A stretch of 64,000 bases of DNA from Bradyrhizobium sp. B124 (GCF_038967635.1 NZ_CP152413.1:930001-994000), one strand, 5' to 3'; positions 41,296 to 50,606 are shown, counted from the stretch's first letter. Notes: generated from the letters alone by a model not told the origin. Translations and numbers: made by a program.

Positions 41296-42132
41296 ATGAA
41301 TTTCCGTATCTTGGCCGCCCCGGTCCGGCCGCATGGGCGAATTGTTGCCCTGATGGCGGCGACGGCATTCTCTGCAGCGCTCCTGGTTCCTGCCGCTTGG
41401 GCCCAGCAGCCGGCAGCGCCGGCGCCCGCGGCACCGAAGGCAGCGCCCAAGGCGGCACCGAAGGCAGCTCCGAAGGCGCCGGCGCCGGCAGCCCAGCCGG
41501 CGCCCCAGGCACAGGCACCGGCCGCAGGTCAGGCGCCCGCCGCGGCCGCCCAGCAGCCGCCCCAGGATCAGCAGATCCAGCTGATCTACGCCCCCTGGAC
41601 CAAGTTCTGCCTGAAGGGTCAGGAAGCCAACGCCAAGCAGGTTTGCTTCACCGGCAAGGACGGCCGCATCGAGTCGGGCCAGCCGGTGATCGCCGCCGTG
41701 ATCATCGAGCCGGAAGGCGAGCCGAAGAAGATCCTGCGCGTCACGCTGCCGCTCGGCATGCAGCTCGTTCACGGCACCCGCATCATCGTCGACGGCAACC
41801 CGCCGCAGCAGGCGCCCTATGTGATCTGCTTCCAGAACGGTTGCATGTCCGACTATGAAGCAACCCCCGAGCTGATCGCCAACATGAAGAAGGGCCAGAA
41901 CCTCGTGGTCCAGGCGATCAATTCGAACGGCGCGCCGCTGACGCTGCCGCTGCCGCTCAACACCGAATTCGCCAAAGCCTATGACGGCCCGCCGACCGAT
42001 CCGAAGGTGTTCGAGGAAAACTCGAAGAAGCTGCAGGAAGAGTTGCAGAAGCGCGCCGAAGAGCAGCGCAAGAAGCTCGAAGGCGCGGGCGGTGCCGCTG
42101 CGCCGGCTCCGGCCAATCCGGCAGCCAAGTAA
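41296..42132 (+). CDS. Invasion-associated locus B (IalB) family protein
   Basis: A 278-residue exported protein. Signal peptide residues 1-36 end at AAWAQQ; a low-complexity linker (APKAAPKAAPKAAPK and Gln/Pro-rich sequence) runs to about residue 90. The IalB domain then carries four cysteines (TKFCLKG, KQVCFTG, VICFQNGCMSD), likely two disulphides. A charged helical tail (KKLQEELQKRAEEQRKKLE) ends the protein. The family is common in rhizobia and Bartonella, where it affects host-cell entry; the role here is unknown. The start is ATG 41296, upstream in-frame codons being unlikely. An intrinsic terminator follows at 42177. Confidence 0.87.
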   Translation: MNFRILAAPVRPHGRIVALMAATAFSAALLVPAAWAQQPAAPAPAAPKAAPKAAPKAAPKAPAPAAQPAPQAQAPAAGQAPAAAAQQPPQDQQIQLIYAPWTKFCLKGQEANAKQVCFTGKDGRIESGQPVIAAVIIEPEGEPKKILRVTLPLGMQLVHGTRIIVDGNPPQQAPYVICFQNGCMSDYEATPELIANMKKGQNLVVQAINSNGAPLTLPLPLNTEFAKAYDGPPTDPKVFEENSKKLQEELQKRAEEQRKKLEGAGGAAAPAPANPAAK

Positions 42133-42176
42133 CAACGTCGATCACGCGTTCAAGAAAGCGCGAGATCGTCGCAAGC

Positions 42177-42204
42177 AAAAGGCGCCCGCAAGGGCGCCTT
42201 TTTT
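42177..42204 (+). terminator. Intrinsic terminator after IalB-family gene
   Basis: aaaaggcgcc, loop cgcaa, gggcgcctttttt: a GC-rich stem flanked by A and T runs, 45 bases after the stop codon. Confidence 0.9.
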
Positions 42205-42524
42205 GTCATGCGAAACAGACTGGCTGATGGCAGCCTGCCGCGCTGGTGATCGCGCCGATCGTGTGCGATGGTCGCTCAAGGCAAATCGATCGCGCTAAGC
42301 CGCATCGTCGTTGCCTTGTCCGGACAAGTCCGGCGTCGAAGCCCAATCATAAATCCGTCACGGGAGGCCAGACGAAAGCGCGGGCAGCGCGCCTTCGATG
42401 CGCAAATGCGCGCGTGGTTCTGTGCGAACCCTGGCCGCTGTGCCGAAGCCTGATGGCGCGATGCGACTGGACTTTGCCTGGGGTCGCAAGCCCGTCCGCC
42501 GTTCGCAATCATGGAAGTCTCCCA
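42205..42524. other. Leader region before MFS gene, no gene seen
   Basis: This 320-base stretch is open in the MFS frame but its translation is rich in Arg/Cys/Ser and unlike any transporter N-terminus. It contains a 6-bp hairpin at 42318-42332 (ttgtccggacaa palindrome). The MFS promoter is presumably here. No RNA gene or riboswitch is recognised. Confidence 0.4.
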
Positions 42525-43799
42525 ATGTCCCAGCGAGTTAACACGCAGCGGCGGGAACCGCTTTCCCGGCCTTCGGAGCCGCCGACCGGGCGTGCTTCGG
42601 CCGATGCCGGCGGGCGCCTGAACCAGGACAACGTCCCCGGTGCCTTTCATCCGGGCATCGTTCATCTCGCGCTGGCGATGGGCGGGTTCGCGATCGGCAT
42701 CGCCGAATTCGCGACCATGAGCCTGCTGCCGTTCTTCGCCCACGATCTGCACATCAGTGAGCCCCAGGCCGGCCACGCGATCAGCGCCTACGCGCTCGGC
42801 GTCGTGGTGGGCGCGCCTGTGATCGCCGTGCTGTCGGCGCGCATGGCACGGCGGACGCTGCTGATCGCGCTGATGGGCTTCTTTGCGCTGATGAACGGCC
42901 TCTCCGGGCTCGCGCCCGACTATCACACCATGCTGGTGCTGCGCTTCCTTGCCGGGCTGCCGCACGGTGCCTATTTCGGCATCGCCATGCTGGTCGCGGC
43001 CTCGCTGGTCCCGATCGACAAGCGCACGGCGGCTGTCGGCCGCGTGCTGCTCGGCCTCACCATCGCGACGACGATCGGCGTGCCGCTCGCCAACGGCGTG
43101 GGGCAGGCGATCGGCTGGCGCTGGGCCTTCGCGATCGTTGCCGCCCTCGCGCTCCTGACCGCCATCCTGGTCCTGATCTTCGCCCCGCGCGACGTCGCGG
43201 ACGGTAAGGCGAGCCCGTTGCGTGAACTCTCGGCGCTCGGGCGCAAGCATGTCTGGCTGACGCTTGGGATCGGCGCCATCGGTTTCGGCGGCCTGTTCTC
43301 GGTCTACACTTATCTGGCGTCGACCATGCTGGCGGTGACGCACACGTCGCCCGCGCTGGTTCCCGTCACGCTATGCGTGTTCGGCGCCGGCCTCACCGCC
43401 GGCAACATCATCGTGCCGCGCTTTGCCGACCGCGCGCTGATGGCAACCGCGGGCGGGCTCCTGCTATGGTCGGCCGCGACGCTGGCGTTGTATCCGCTGG
43501 CGGCGGCGAACTTCTGGACGCTGAGCGCCGACGTGTTCCTGATCGGCCTGGGCGGAGCGCTCGCCACCGTGTTGCAGACCCGGCTGATGGATGTCGCGGG
43601 TGAGGCGCAGAGCCTCGCCGCTGCGCTCAACCATTCCGCCTTCAACGTCGCCAATGCGCTGGGACCGTGGCTCGGCGGAATGGCCGTCGCGGCCGGTTAC
43701 GGCTGGGCCTCGACCGGTCTCGTCGGCGCCGGACTGGCGCTGGCGGGATTTGCGGTCTGGGCGATCGCGGCGGCACTGGCCGCGCGTGAGGGGGTATGA
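42525..43799 (+). CDS. MFS exporter, DHA1 (AraJ/sugar-drug efflux) type
   Basis: A 424-residue 12-helix permease. A hydrophilic N-terminus (about 45 residues) precedes FAIGIAEFATMSLLPFFA, the DHA1 helix-1 motif with the GxxEF pattern. Motif A is visible between helices 2 and 3 (SARMARRTLLIALMG) and RFLAGLPHGAYFG in helix 4 is typical of the AraJ/YdhP/CmlA group. It probably exports sugars or small toxic compounds by proton antiport. The chosen start, ATG 42525, is not certain: a start nearer helix 1 is possible. It is convergent with hspQ (50 bp). Confidence 0.85.
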   Translation: MSQRVNTQRREPLSRPSEPPTGRASADAGGRLNQDNVPGAFHPGIVHLALAMGGFAIGIAEFATMSLLPFFAHDLHISEPQAGHAISAYALGVVVGAPVIAVLSARMARRTLLIALMGFFALMNGLSGLAPDYHTMLVLRFLAGLPHGAYFGIAMLVAASLVPIDKRTAAVGRVLLGLTIATTIGVPLANGVGQAIGWRWAFAIVAALALLTAILVLIFAPRDVADGKASPLRELSALGRKHVWLTLGIGAIGFGGLFSVYTYLASTMLAVTHTSPALVPVTLCVFGAGLTAGNIIVPRFADRALMATAGGLLLWSAATLALYPLAAANFWTLSADVFLIGLGGALATVLQTRLMDVAGEAQSLAAALNHSAFNVANALGPWLGGMAVAAGYGWASTGLVGAGLALAGFAVWAIAAALAAREGV

Positions 43800-43849
43800 G
43801 CAGGCAGGAAGCAGCGCCGTCGCGTCCGTCGCCGGACAGGCGCCGCGCG

Positions 43850-44182
43850 TCAGTTCAGCGACGGGTTGCGCGGACGGTAGCCGCCCGATTTGTCCTTCAC
43901 GAAGATCTCCGCCACCTGCGAGTGCCGGATCGGTTCGCCCGAATCGTCGGGCAGCAGGTTCTGCTCGGACACATAGGCGACGTACTCGGTCTCCGAGTTT
44001 TCCGCGAGCAGGTGATAGAACGGCTGGTCCTTGTGCGGCCGCATGTCCTCGGGGATCGACAGCCACCATTCCTCGGTGTTGTTGAACTCCGGGTCGATAT
44101 CAAAAATCACGCCCCGGAAGGAGAACACCCGGTGACGGACGATCTGCCCGATCTGAAACTTGGCGGTGCGCGCTTTGATCAT
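43850..44182 (-). CDS. hspQ: Heat shock protein HspQ (YccV-like)
   Basis: A 110-residue protein of the HspQ/hemimethylated-DNA-binding family, with AKFQIGQIVRHRVFSFRGVI then FDIDPEFNNTEEWW and QPFYHLLAENSETEYVAYV. In E. coli it is a heat-induced specificity enhancer of Lon. The start ATG 44182 (MIKARTAKF) is preferred over the frame opening at 44203. It is divergent from the AEC permease gene. No sigma-32 promoter was identified with confidence. Confidence 0.92.
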   Translation of the reverse strand: MIKARTAKFQIGQIVRHRVFSFRGVIFDIDPEFNNTEEWWLSIPEDMRPHKDQPFYHLLAENSETEYVAYVSEQNLLPDDSGEPIRHSQVAEIFVKDKSGGYRPRNPSLN

Positions 44183-44303
44183 GGTTCGTCGATAGACCAA
44201 CATTGTGGCCGATGCTAGGGGCTAAGCCTCGAATTAAGCCCCGGTTTACCGATTCTAGCGGCACCAAAACGACCCGAAATCCGGCCGAGAAACTACTTTC
44301 AGA

Positions 44304-45257
44304 ATGATCGATATCCTCAATCTGGCGTTGCCGTATTTCGGCTTGATCTTCATCGGCTACGCGTGCGGAAAAGCCAAGGGTTTGCCCGAGAGCGGGCTCG
44401 CCTGGATGAATTTCTTCCTGCTTTACGTTTCGTTGCCGGCGCTGCTGTTCGGGATCATGTCGAAGACGCCGTTCGCCGAGCTGAACAACCCGCCATTCCT
44501 GATCGCCACCACGCTCGGAACCGTGATCGCGTTCTTCCTGGCGATGGTCGCAGGCAGACTGATCGGCGGGCTGTCGCTGCGCGAGGCGACGCTCGCGGGC
44601 CTGTCGGGCGCCTACGGCAATATCGGCTATATGGGGCCTGGGCTGGCGCTCGCCGTGCTCGGCGCCAAGGCGGCGGCGCCGACCGCGCTGATCTTCTGCT
44701 GCGACAGCATCTTCCTGTTCTCGATCGTGCCGCTCCTGATCGAGCTCACCGACCGCGACCATCCCTCGCTGCTGCACGCGTTCGGCGTGGTGCTGCGGCA
44801 GATCGTGCAGAACCCGTTGATCATGTCGGCGGTGTTCGGCGCGCTGGTGGCCGCGTTTCACATCCCGATCCCGGTCGCGCTCGACCGGACCATCCAGTTC
44901 CTCGAGAACGCCGCCGCTCCGACGGCGCTGTTCGTGCTCGGTATCACCGTGGCGCTGCGGCCGTTCGAGCGGGTGCCGTGGGAGGTGCCGGGCGTAGTCG
45001 CGATCAAGCTTCTGATCCATCCGCTGCTGGCCTTCGGACTGATGCTGCTGTTCGGTCCGTTCGCGCAGCCCTGGGCTGCGACCGCGGTGCTGATGGCCTC
45101 GCTGCCGCCGGCACTCAACGTGTTCGTGATCGCGCGCCAGAACGACACCTGGATCGAGCCGGCATCGGTCGCGGTGCTGATCGGCACCTTCGCCTCTGTT
45201 GTCACGCTGACCAGCGTGATGTGGTTCATCCAGAGCGGACGGCTGGTATTTCCCTAA
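44304..45257 (+). CDS. AEC (auxin efflux carrier) family permease
   Basis: A 317-residue membrane protein with ten helices in the usual 5+5 arrangement (IDILNLALPYFGLIFIGYAC, then helices to residue 160 and again from 170). GAYGNIGYMGPGLAL in the first half is the conserved helix with Asn-Ile-Gly-Tyr; MASLPPALNVFVIARQ in the second half is its counterpart. AEC carriers move malonate, malate or other organic anions in bacteria; the substrate is not evident. It ends 12 bp from the convergent hydroxylase gene. Confidence 0.87.
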   Translation: MIDILNLALPYFGLIFIGYACGKAKGLPESGLAWMNFFLLYVSLPALLFGIMSKTPFAELNNPPFLIATTLGTVIAFFLAMVAGRLIGGLSLREATLAGLSGAYGNIGYMGPGLALAVLGAKAAAPTALIFCCDSIFLFSIVPLLIELTDRDHPSLLHAFGVVLRQIVQNPLIMSAVFGALVAAFHIPIPVALDRTIQFLENAAAPTALFVLGITVALRPFERVPWEVPGVVAIKLLIHPLLAFGLMLLFGPFAQPWAATAVLMASLPPALNVFVIARQNDTWIEPASVAVLIGTFASVVTLTSVMWFIQSGRLVFP

Positions 45258-45269
45258 GACAAGTAGGGG

Positions 45270-46454
45270 CTACCGCCGCCATGACGGCGCGAGGCCTTCG
45301 CGCATCGCCAGCCGCCGCAGCGGGCCGAACGCGCCGAGCAGATGCAGACCCGCGGCACGCGCCGTCTGCACACCGAGGAAATCGCTGAGCAACGACCGGT
45401 TGGCGATGTCGATCGCCCAGGTCCGGCTGGCGACATCCGGACGCCGCGCCGCCTGGTAGCGCGACAGCACATGTGGCGCGCCAGGATCCTCGCCGCGGCC
45501 GATTGCCTGGCCTGTGATCTCGGCAATATCGGCGGCATCGCGCAGTCCCATGTTGAGCCCCTGCGCGCCGATCGGCGGCAGCACATGGGCGGATTCGCCG
45601 ACCAGCGCGATCCGGTCCTTGGCGAACTGCCGGGGCCGCTCGATGGCGAGCGGAAACACGTGACGGCCGCCCTGAACCTCGACGCGGCCGAGAATCGAAT
45701 GCGACTGCCGCTCGGCCGCTTCAGACAATTCGCCATCGCCAAGGGCCTTCAGCCGTTCGGCCTCCTTGGGCGCCGAGACCCAGACTACGCTGCTGCGGTT
45801 GCCGCTGAGCGGCACGAACACGCAGGGGCCGTGCTCGGTGTGAAACTCGGTCGAGATGTTCCGGTGCGGCCGGCTGTGGGTGATGTTGAAGGTGAGGGCG
45901 GATTGGCCGAGCTCGCGGCTGACCACCTCGATGCCGGCGGCCTCGCGCGAGAGTGAATTGCGTCCGTCGGCGCCGACCACGAGCCGGGCCGATAACGTCT
46001 GGCCCTGCCGCGTCACCACGGTGACCGCGGTATCATCCGGTTGCACCGAGGCGGCCTCGTCGTCGAACCGCGTCAGCGCGGCCATCTCGCCGGCGCGGTC
46101 CTCGAGTGCTGCGACCAGCGAGCGATTGTCGATGTTGAAGCCGAACTGCTCGCGGCCGATCTCGTCGGAGGAGAACCGCACCTCCGGCGCGCGGATCAGG
46201 CGGCCGGTGTCGTCGACGAGGCGCATGGTCTTGAGCGCGGCAGCCTTGTCGCTGCAGCGCCGCCAGACGTCGAGCCGCTCCAGGATCTCGGTTGAGGCGC
46301 CGAGCAGCGCGGTGGTGCGGTTGTCGGCATAGGGGGCGCGGCGCGCCAACAGCGCGGTGCGCGCGCCGGCGTCGGCGAGGGCAATCGCAGCCGTCAATCC
46401 GGCCGGACCGCCGCCTATTACGATAACGTCATAATCCTGCGAGCTGTCGGTCAT
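45270..46454 (-). CDS. UbiH/UbiF-family FAD-dependent hydroxylase
   Basis: A 394-residue flavoprotein monooxygenase. It has the FAD Rossmann motif DVIVIGGGPAGLTAAIALAD at residue 9, the middle DG motif (LVVGADGRNSLSREAAGI), and the GD-type motif DRIALVGESAHVLPPIGAQG then LNMGLRDAADIAE, typical of ubiquinone-ring hydroxylases (UbiH/F/L). It would act in aerobic ubiquinone synthesis. Which ring position it hydroxylates cannot be told, so no symbol is given. The start ATG 46454 (MTDSSQDYD) is chosen over the frame opening at 46556. It is divergent from pcs. Confidence 0.86.
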   Translation of the reverse strand: MTDSSQDYDVIVIGGGPAGLTAAIALADAGARTALLARRAPYADNRTTALLGASTEILERLDVWRRCSDKAAALKTMRLVDDTGRLIRAPEVRFSSDEIGREQFGFNIDNRSLVAALEDRAGEMAALTRFDDEAASVQPDDTAVTVVTRQGQTLSARLVVGADGRNSLSREAAGIEVVSRELGQSALTFNITHSRPHRNISTEFHTEHGPCVFVPLSGNRSSVVWVSAPKEAERLKALGDGELSEAAERQSHSILGRVEVQGGRHVFPLAIERPRQFAKDRIALVGESAHVLPPIGAQGLNMGLRDAADIAEITGQAIGRGEDPGAPHVLSRYQAARRPDVASRTWAIDIANRSLLSDFLGVQTARAAGLHLLGAFGPLRRLAMREGLAPSWRR

Positions 46455-46587
46455 ATCAGGACATGTGACATGCTTGGCCCGATTTTCAAGCCATCGGTAA
46501 CCACTGAATCCTTCCAATGGTTTGCGCGGCGGAACGCCGCAAGACTGCATATGCAAAGGTGGCCGATTCCTGATAGCACTTCGGCCG

Positions 46588-47316
46588 ATGGAGCACTCGA
46601 GCCAGCCGGATGCGTTGCCAGAACGGATGCGGACCGCCGCATTCTCCGTTCATATCTTCACGGCGCTCGGCGCCGGGGTCGCGCTGCTGGCGATGCTGGA
46701 GGCGGTTCGCGAGCACTGGGCCAACATGTTCGCCTGGCTCGGGGTCGCACTGATCATCGACGGGATCGACGGCCCGCTGGCGCGCCGGCTCGACGTGGTG
46801 CGGCTGCAGCCGAACTGGTCGGGCGAGGTTCTCGACCTGGTGGTTGATTTCGTCACCTATGTGTTCGTGCCGGCCTATGCGATCACCGCGAGCGGCATGC
46901 TGCTGCCGTTGGCTGCGCCGGTCCTCGGCATCGGTATCGTGGTTTCCAGCGCGCTGTATTTCGCCGACCGCCGCATGAAGGCCGACGACAACCATTTCCG
47001 CGGCTTCCCGGCGCTGTGGAATGCGGCGGCGTTCTATCTGTTCCTGCTGCATTTGCCGCCGGTGCTGTCGACGATCGTAGTCGGGCTCCTGATCGTGCTG
47101 ACCTTTGCGCCGTTCCATGTGCTGCATCCGTTCCGCGTGGTGCGGCTGCGCTGGCTCACACTGTGGCTGCTCGGCGCCTGGGCGCTGCTCGGCATGTACA
47201 CGCTCGCCAACGATTTCATGGTCGGAGCGCCGATCACCTTCGGTCTCTGCGCCATCGCCGTCTACATCGTCGGCAGCGATACTTTGATCCGCCGGATGAA
47301 AGCCTTCAGAGCATGA
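46588..47316 (+). CDS. pcs: Phosphatidylcholine synthase
   Basis: A 242-residue CDP-alcohol phosphatidyltransferase that condenses choline with CDP-diacylglycerol to phosphatidylcholine in the inner membrane. The catalytic motif is present as DGIDGPLARRLDVVR, then GEVLDLVVDFVTY, fitting D-G-x(2)-A-R..G-x(3)-D-x(3)-D with the spacing known for Pcs. Eight helices are predicted. The enzyme is typical of rhizobia and Brucella, where phosphatidylcholine is needed for host interaction. Overlaps terC by four bases (ATGA). Confidence 0.93.
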   Translation: MEHSSQPDALPERMRTAAFSVHIFTALGAGVALLAMLEAVREHWANMFAWLGVALIIDGIDGPLARRLDVVRLQPNWSGEVLDLVVDFVTYVFVPAYAITASGMLLPLAAPVLGIGIVVSSALYFADRRMKADDNHFRGFPALWNAAAFYLFLLHLPPVLSTIVVGLLIVLTFAPFHVLHPFRVVRLRWLTLWLLGAWALLGMYTLANDFMVGAPITFGLCAIAVYIVGSDTLIRRMKAFRA

Positions 47317-48038
47317 TGCAATTGATCACCAGCCCGGAAGCCTGGGCGGCGCTGCTGACCCTGACTGCGCTCGAGATCGTGCTCGGCATCGACAACGTCA
47401 TCTTCCTGTCAGTGCTCGTCTCGCGGATTCCGCAGCCGCAGGCCAACCGCGCGCGGCAGATCGGCCTGCTGCTGGCGCTGGTGTTCCGTATCATCCTGCT
47501 CAGCGTCCTCGTCTGGCTGATCGGGCTGACGCAGCCTGTCATCACCATCGAGAGTGTCGCGCTGTCGTGGCGCGATATCATCCTGATCGGCGGCGGCCTG
47601 TTCCTGATCGCCAAGGCAACCCACGAGATCCACGGCGAGGTCGAGGCGCGTGACGCCGAGGAGAATAGCAAGCCGAGCCCCAACGCGTTCTTCTGGGTGA
47701 TCGTCCAGATCATCATCATCGACCTGGTGTTCTCGCTGGATTCGATCATCACCGCGATCGGCATGGCGCAGGACATCGAGATCATGATCGCGGCGGTCGT
47801 GATCGCCTGCGCGATCATGTACATCTCGTCGGGACCGGTGGCGCGGTTTGTCGCGGAGCATCCGACTACCAAGATGCTGGCGCTGGCGTTCCTGGTGCTG
47901 ATCGGCGTGGCGCTGGTGGCCGACGGATTCAAATTCCACATCCCGCGCGGCTACATTTATTTCGCCATCGCATTCTCGGCGGCGGTCGAGATGTTCAACG
48001 TGCTGGCCAGGCGCAACCGCAAGAAGCCGGCGCACTAA
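47313..48038 (+). CDS. TerC-family integral membrane protein
   Basis: A 241-residue protein with seven or more helices. It has the TerC/YjbE signatures ALEIVLGIDNVIFLSVLVSR (helix 1 with Asp-Asn) and QIIIIDLVFSLDSIITAIGM (second Asp pair) plus a basic end. The family includes tellurite resistance and manganese exporters; the paired Asp motifs suggest metal handling. The start overlaps the pcs stop (ATGA), so it is translationally coupled with phosphatidylcholine synthase, a pairing that may reflect membrane-linked function. Confidence 0.88.
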   Translation: MMQLITSPEAWAALLTLTALEIVLGIDNVIFLSVLVSRIPQPQANRARQIGLLLALVFRIILLSVLVWLIGLTQPVITIESVALSWRDIILIGGGLFLIAKATHEIHGEVEARDAEENSKPSPNAFFWVIVQIIIIDLVFSLDSIITAIGMAQDIEIMIAAVVIACAIMYISSGPVARFVAEHPTTKMLALAFLVLIGVALVADGFKFHIPRGYIYFAIAFSAAVEMFNVLARRNRKKPAH

Positions 48039-48120
48039 CCCCGGTTCCAGGCCGCTTGGTTGACAAGCCGGCGCCGATGGCATTCGCTCGTTTGACGCTG
48101 AGATCTGAGGGAGCGACGAC

Positions 48121-49095
48121 ATGACCAAGGCTGTGCGGGTGCACAAGGTGGGGGGCCCTGAGGTCCTGACCTATGAGGATGTCGAGGTGGGGGCGCCGGG
48201 GACCGGCGAGGTCCGCATCCGCCAGCATGCGGTCGGGCTGAACTTCATCGACGTCTATTTCCGCACCGGCCTCTACAAGGCGCCCGGCCTGCCGTTCATC
48301 GCCGGCAATGAGGCCGCGGGCGAGGTCGTGGCCGTCGGTCCGGGGGTGACCAATTTCCACCCCGGCGATCGCGTCGCCTACTACTACAACCTCGGCGGCT
48401 ACGCTTCAGAGCGCGTCATCCCGGCCGACAAGCTGGTCAAGTTGCCCGACCACATCACGTATGAGCAGGGCGCCGTGCTGATGCTCAAGGGGCTCACGGT
48501 GTGGTACCTCCTGCACAAGACCTTCAAGGTCGAGCAGGGCCATCGGGTGCTGATCCACGCCGCAGCCGGCGGCATCGGGCTGCTTGCCTGCCAGTGGGCG
48601 CATGCGCTCGGTGCGCACGTCATCGGCACCGTCGGCTCGAAGGCGAAGGCCGATATCGCGCTCGCCAATGGCTGCGACCACGTCATCCTCTACAACGAGG
48701 AAAACTTCGTCGAGCGCGTCAAGCAGATCAGCCGCGGCGAGCTCTGCGACGTCGTCTATGACGGCGTCGGCAAAACCACGTTCCCGGGATCGCTGTCGTG
48801 CCTGCGGCCACGCGGCCTGTTCGTCTCCTTCGGCAACGCCTCCGGGCCGGTGCCGCCGTTCCCGCTCGCCGAGCTCAACAACCACGGTTCGCTGTTCGCG
48901 ACGCGGCCGAAGCTCAACGACTATGTCGGCACCCGCAAGGAGCTGCTCGAAGGCGCCGACACGCTGTTCGCGGCCGTGATCAACGGCAAGCTGCACGTGC
49001 CGATCAACCACGCCTATGCGCTCAAGGACGTCGCCAAGGCGCATATCGATCTGGAGAGCCGGGCGACCACGGGCGCGGCGATTCTGCGGCCGTAG
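48121..49095 (+). CDS. qor: NADPH:quinone oxidoreductase, zinc-independent MDR family
   Basis: A 324-residue cytoplasmic enzyme of the quinone oxidoreductase branch of medium-chain dehydrogenases. The N-terminus MTKAVRVHKVGGPEVLTYED, GLNFIDVYFRTGLYK, and the nucleotide fold HAAAGGIGLLACQWAHALG are as in E. coli QorA; zinc ligands are absent. It probably performs one-electron reduction of quinones or enals using NADPH. The gene has its own 82-bp leader after terC. Downstream is a palindromic repeat. Confidence 0.9.
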   Translation: MTKAVRVHKVGGPEVLTYEDVEVGAPGTGEVRIRQHAVGLNFIDVYFRTGLYKAPGLPFIAGNEAAGEVVAVGPGVTNFHPGDRVAYYYNLGGYASERVIPADKLVKLPDHITYEQGAVLMLKGLTVWYLLHKTFKVEQGHRVLIHAAAGGIGLLACQWAHALGAHVIGTVGSKAKADIALANGCDHVILYNEENFVERVKQISRGELCDVVYDGVGKTTFPGSLSCLRPRGLFVSFGNASGPVPPFPLAELNNHGSLFATRPKLNDYVGTRKELLEGADTLFAAVINGKLHVPINHAYALKDVAKAHIDLESRATTGAAILRP

Positions 49096-49100
49096 GTCCA

Positions 49101-49203
49101 CGTCGTTCCGGGGCGATGCGCGAGCATCGAACCCGGAACCTCGAGATACCCCGGTGCGCAAGTGCGCACCTGAGGTTCACGCTTCGCGTGCCCCGGAATG
49201 ACG
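49101..49203. repeat. Intergenic palindromic repeat between convergent genes
   Basis: The outer arms cgt(cg)ttccgggg and ccccggaatgacg are inverted; inside are cgaacccggaacctcgagata and tgaggttcacg, and a perfect central stem ggtgcgca/tgcgcacc (49153-49170). This is the compound palindrome common between Bradyrhizobium genes. It lies between the qor and aminotransferase stops and may double as a bidirectional terminator. Confidence 0.75.
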
Positions 49204-49213
49204 GAATGGACGG

Positions 49214-50410
49214 TTACGCCACGCGCCGCGCCGCACCGACCTTCGTCAGCACGCCATCCAGACAATCGATCATCGCCGATATCTCCTCCCGCGTGACGTT
49301 GAGCGCCGGCATGAAGCGCAGCGTGTCCGGCTGCGGCGAGTTCACCAGCACGCCGGCCGCGAACGCCTCGGCGACGACGGCGGCGCCGATCGGCATCTTG
49401 AGATCGAGCGCGAGCAGGAGGCCGCGGCCTCTGATCTCGCCGAGCCCGTGACGCGCCGACAGCCGCTGCAATTCGCGCTCGAGCAGCAGACCGGCATCGA
49501 CGACCGATTTCAAGAAATCGGGCTGGGCGATCTTGTCGAGCACGACAAGCCCCGCGGCGCACATCAGAGGGTTGCCGTTGAAGGTGCCGCCCTGATCGCC
49601 GTGATCGAAGCAGGAGGCATGCTCGGTCGCGAGCAGCGCTGCGAGCGGCACGCCGCCGCCGATGCCCTTGCCGAGCGTCATGATGTCGGGCGCGATTCCG
49701 GCGTGCTCATAGCCGAACAGCTTTCCGGTCCGGCCGATGCCGGTCTGGATCTCGTCGACAATCAGCAGCAGGCCACGCTGCTGGGTCAGCGCCCGCAGCT
49801 CCTGCAGAAATCGATCCGTCGCGGGCCACACGCCGGCCTCGCCCTGGATCGGCTCCAGCATCACCGCCACCGTCGATGGCGAAATCAACTTCCGCACCGA
49901 CTCGATGTCGTTCAGCTTGGCCTTTCGGAATCCCGAGACCTTTGGCTCGAACAACGGCTCGAACGCCTTCTTGCCCGACGCCGACATGGTCGCGAGCGTC
50001 CGGCCGTGGAAGCCGCCTTCGAAGGTGATGATCTCGTGCGCGCCACCCTTGTACTTGGCGCCGAATTTGCGCGCGAGCTTGATCGCGCCCTCATTGGCCT
50101 CGGCGCCGGAATTGGCGAAGAACACCTGATCGAAGCAACTGTTGTCGACCAGCATCTTCGCCAGCTTCAGGCTCTGCTCGTTGTAGAATGCCGGGCTCGG
50201 CGTCAATAGCCGCCTGGCCTGCGCGGCCAGCGCATCGGCCACGATGACCGGCGAGTGGCCGAGCGGATTCACGGCCCAACCCTGCACGAAATCGAGATAG
50301 CGGTTGCGGTTGGCGTCCCACAAATACGAGCCTGCGCCGCGCACGAACACGACCTCGGGGCGAGCGGTGATGTCCATCAGCGCATCGAACGGATGGGTAG
50401 CGTTGGTCAT
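49214..50410 (-). CDS. Class III pyridoxal-phosphate aminotransferase (acetylornithine type)
   Basis: A 398-residue aminotransferase. The PLP lysine is in [20 protein letters not shown]; the cofactor-binding [31 protein letters not shown], and [17 protein letters not shown] are as in ArgD/AstC. It would transfer the delta-amino group of acetylornithine or related diamines to 2-oxoglutarate. No arginine genes adjoin it (argF is the usual partner of argD), so it may be a second paralogue with another substrate such as succinylornithine or 4-aminobutyrate. ATG 50410 start; promoter downstream of the 50453-50492 terminator. Confidence 0.87.
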   Translation of the reverse strand: MTNATHPFDALMDITARPEVVFVRGAGSYLWDANRNRYLDFVQGWAVNPLGHSPVIVADALAAQARRLLTPSPAFYNEQSLKLAKMLVDNSCFDQVFFANSGAEANEGAIKLARKFGAKYKGGAHEIITFEGGFHGRTLATMSASGKKAFEPLFEPKVSGFRKAKLNDIESVRKLISPSTVAVMLEPIQGEAGVWPATDRFLQELRALTQQRGLLLIVDEIQTGIGRTGKLFGYEHAGIAPDIMTLGKGIGGGVPLAALLATEHASCFDHGDQGGTFNGNPLMCAAGLVVLDKIAQPDFLKSVVDAGLLLERELQRLSARHGLGEIRGRGLLLALDLKMPIGAAVVAEAFAAGVLVNSPQPDTLRFMPALNVTREEISAMIDCLDGVLTKVGAARRVA

Positions 50411-50452
50411 GTCGATCTCCTCTGGGGTCGGTGTGGGGATTAAGGGCAGGCC

Positions 50453-50492
50453 GAAAAGCGAGAAGGCCGCGCCTTGGGGGCGCGGCCTTCTC
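50453..50492 (-). terminator. Strong intrinsic terminator (minus strand)
   Basis: A perfect 14-bp stem gagaaggccgcgcc/ggcgcggccttctc with loop ttggg; on the minus strand it is followed by gcttttc. It lies after the 29-codon ORF at 50517-50606 and before the aminotransferase gene. Confidence 0.85.
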
Positions 50493-50516
50493 GAAAACCT
50501 CGGCTGATTTAGCTAA

Positions 50517-50606
50517 TCAGCGGTGGCGTCGGACACGGCTCAGCCCATCATCGTCGCGGGTGCGACGACGGTTGATGGCGCGGCGGTGGGTCCGGTTCAG
50601 CTTCAT
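50517..50606 (-). CDS. Arg-rich 29-residue small ORF with its own terminator
   Basis: ATG 50606 to TGA 50517. The peptide begins MKLNRTHRRAINRRRTRDDD and ends in LSRVRRRHR: 11 or more Arg, strongly basic. It is followed 25 bases later by a perfect intrinsic terminator in the same direction, which implies a short transcript through here. No strong ribosome site is seen upstream (ctgcgcc). It could be a translated small basic protein, or the region could be a small RNA that merely contains this frame. Not a family I can name. Confidence 0.42.
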   Translation of the reverse strand: MKLNRTHRRAINRRRTRDDDGLSRVRRHR

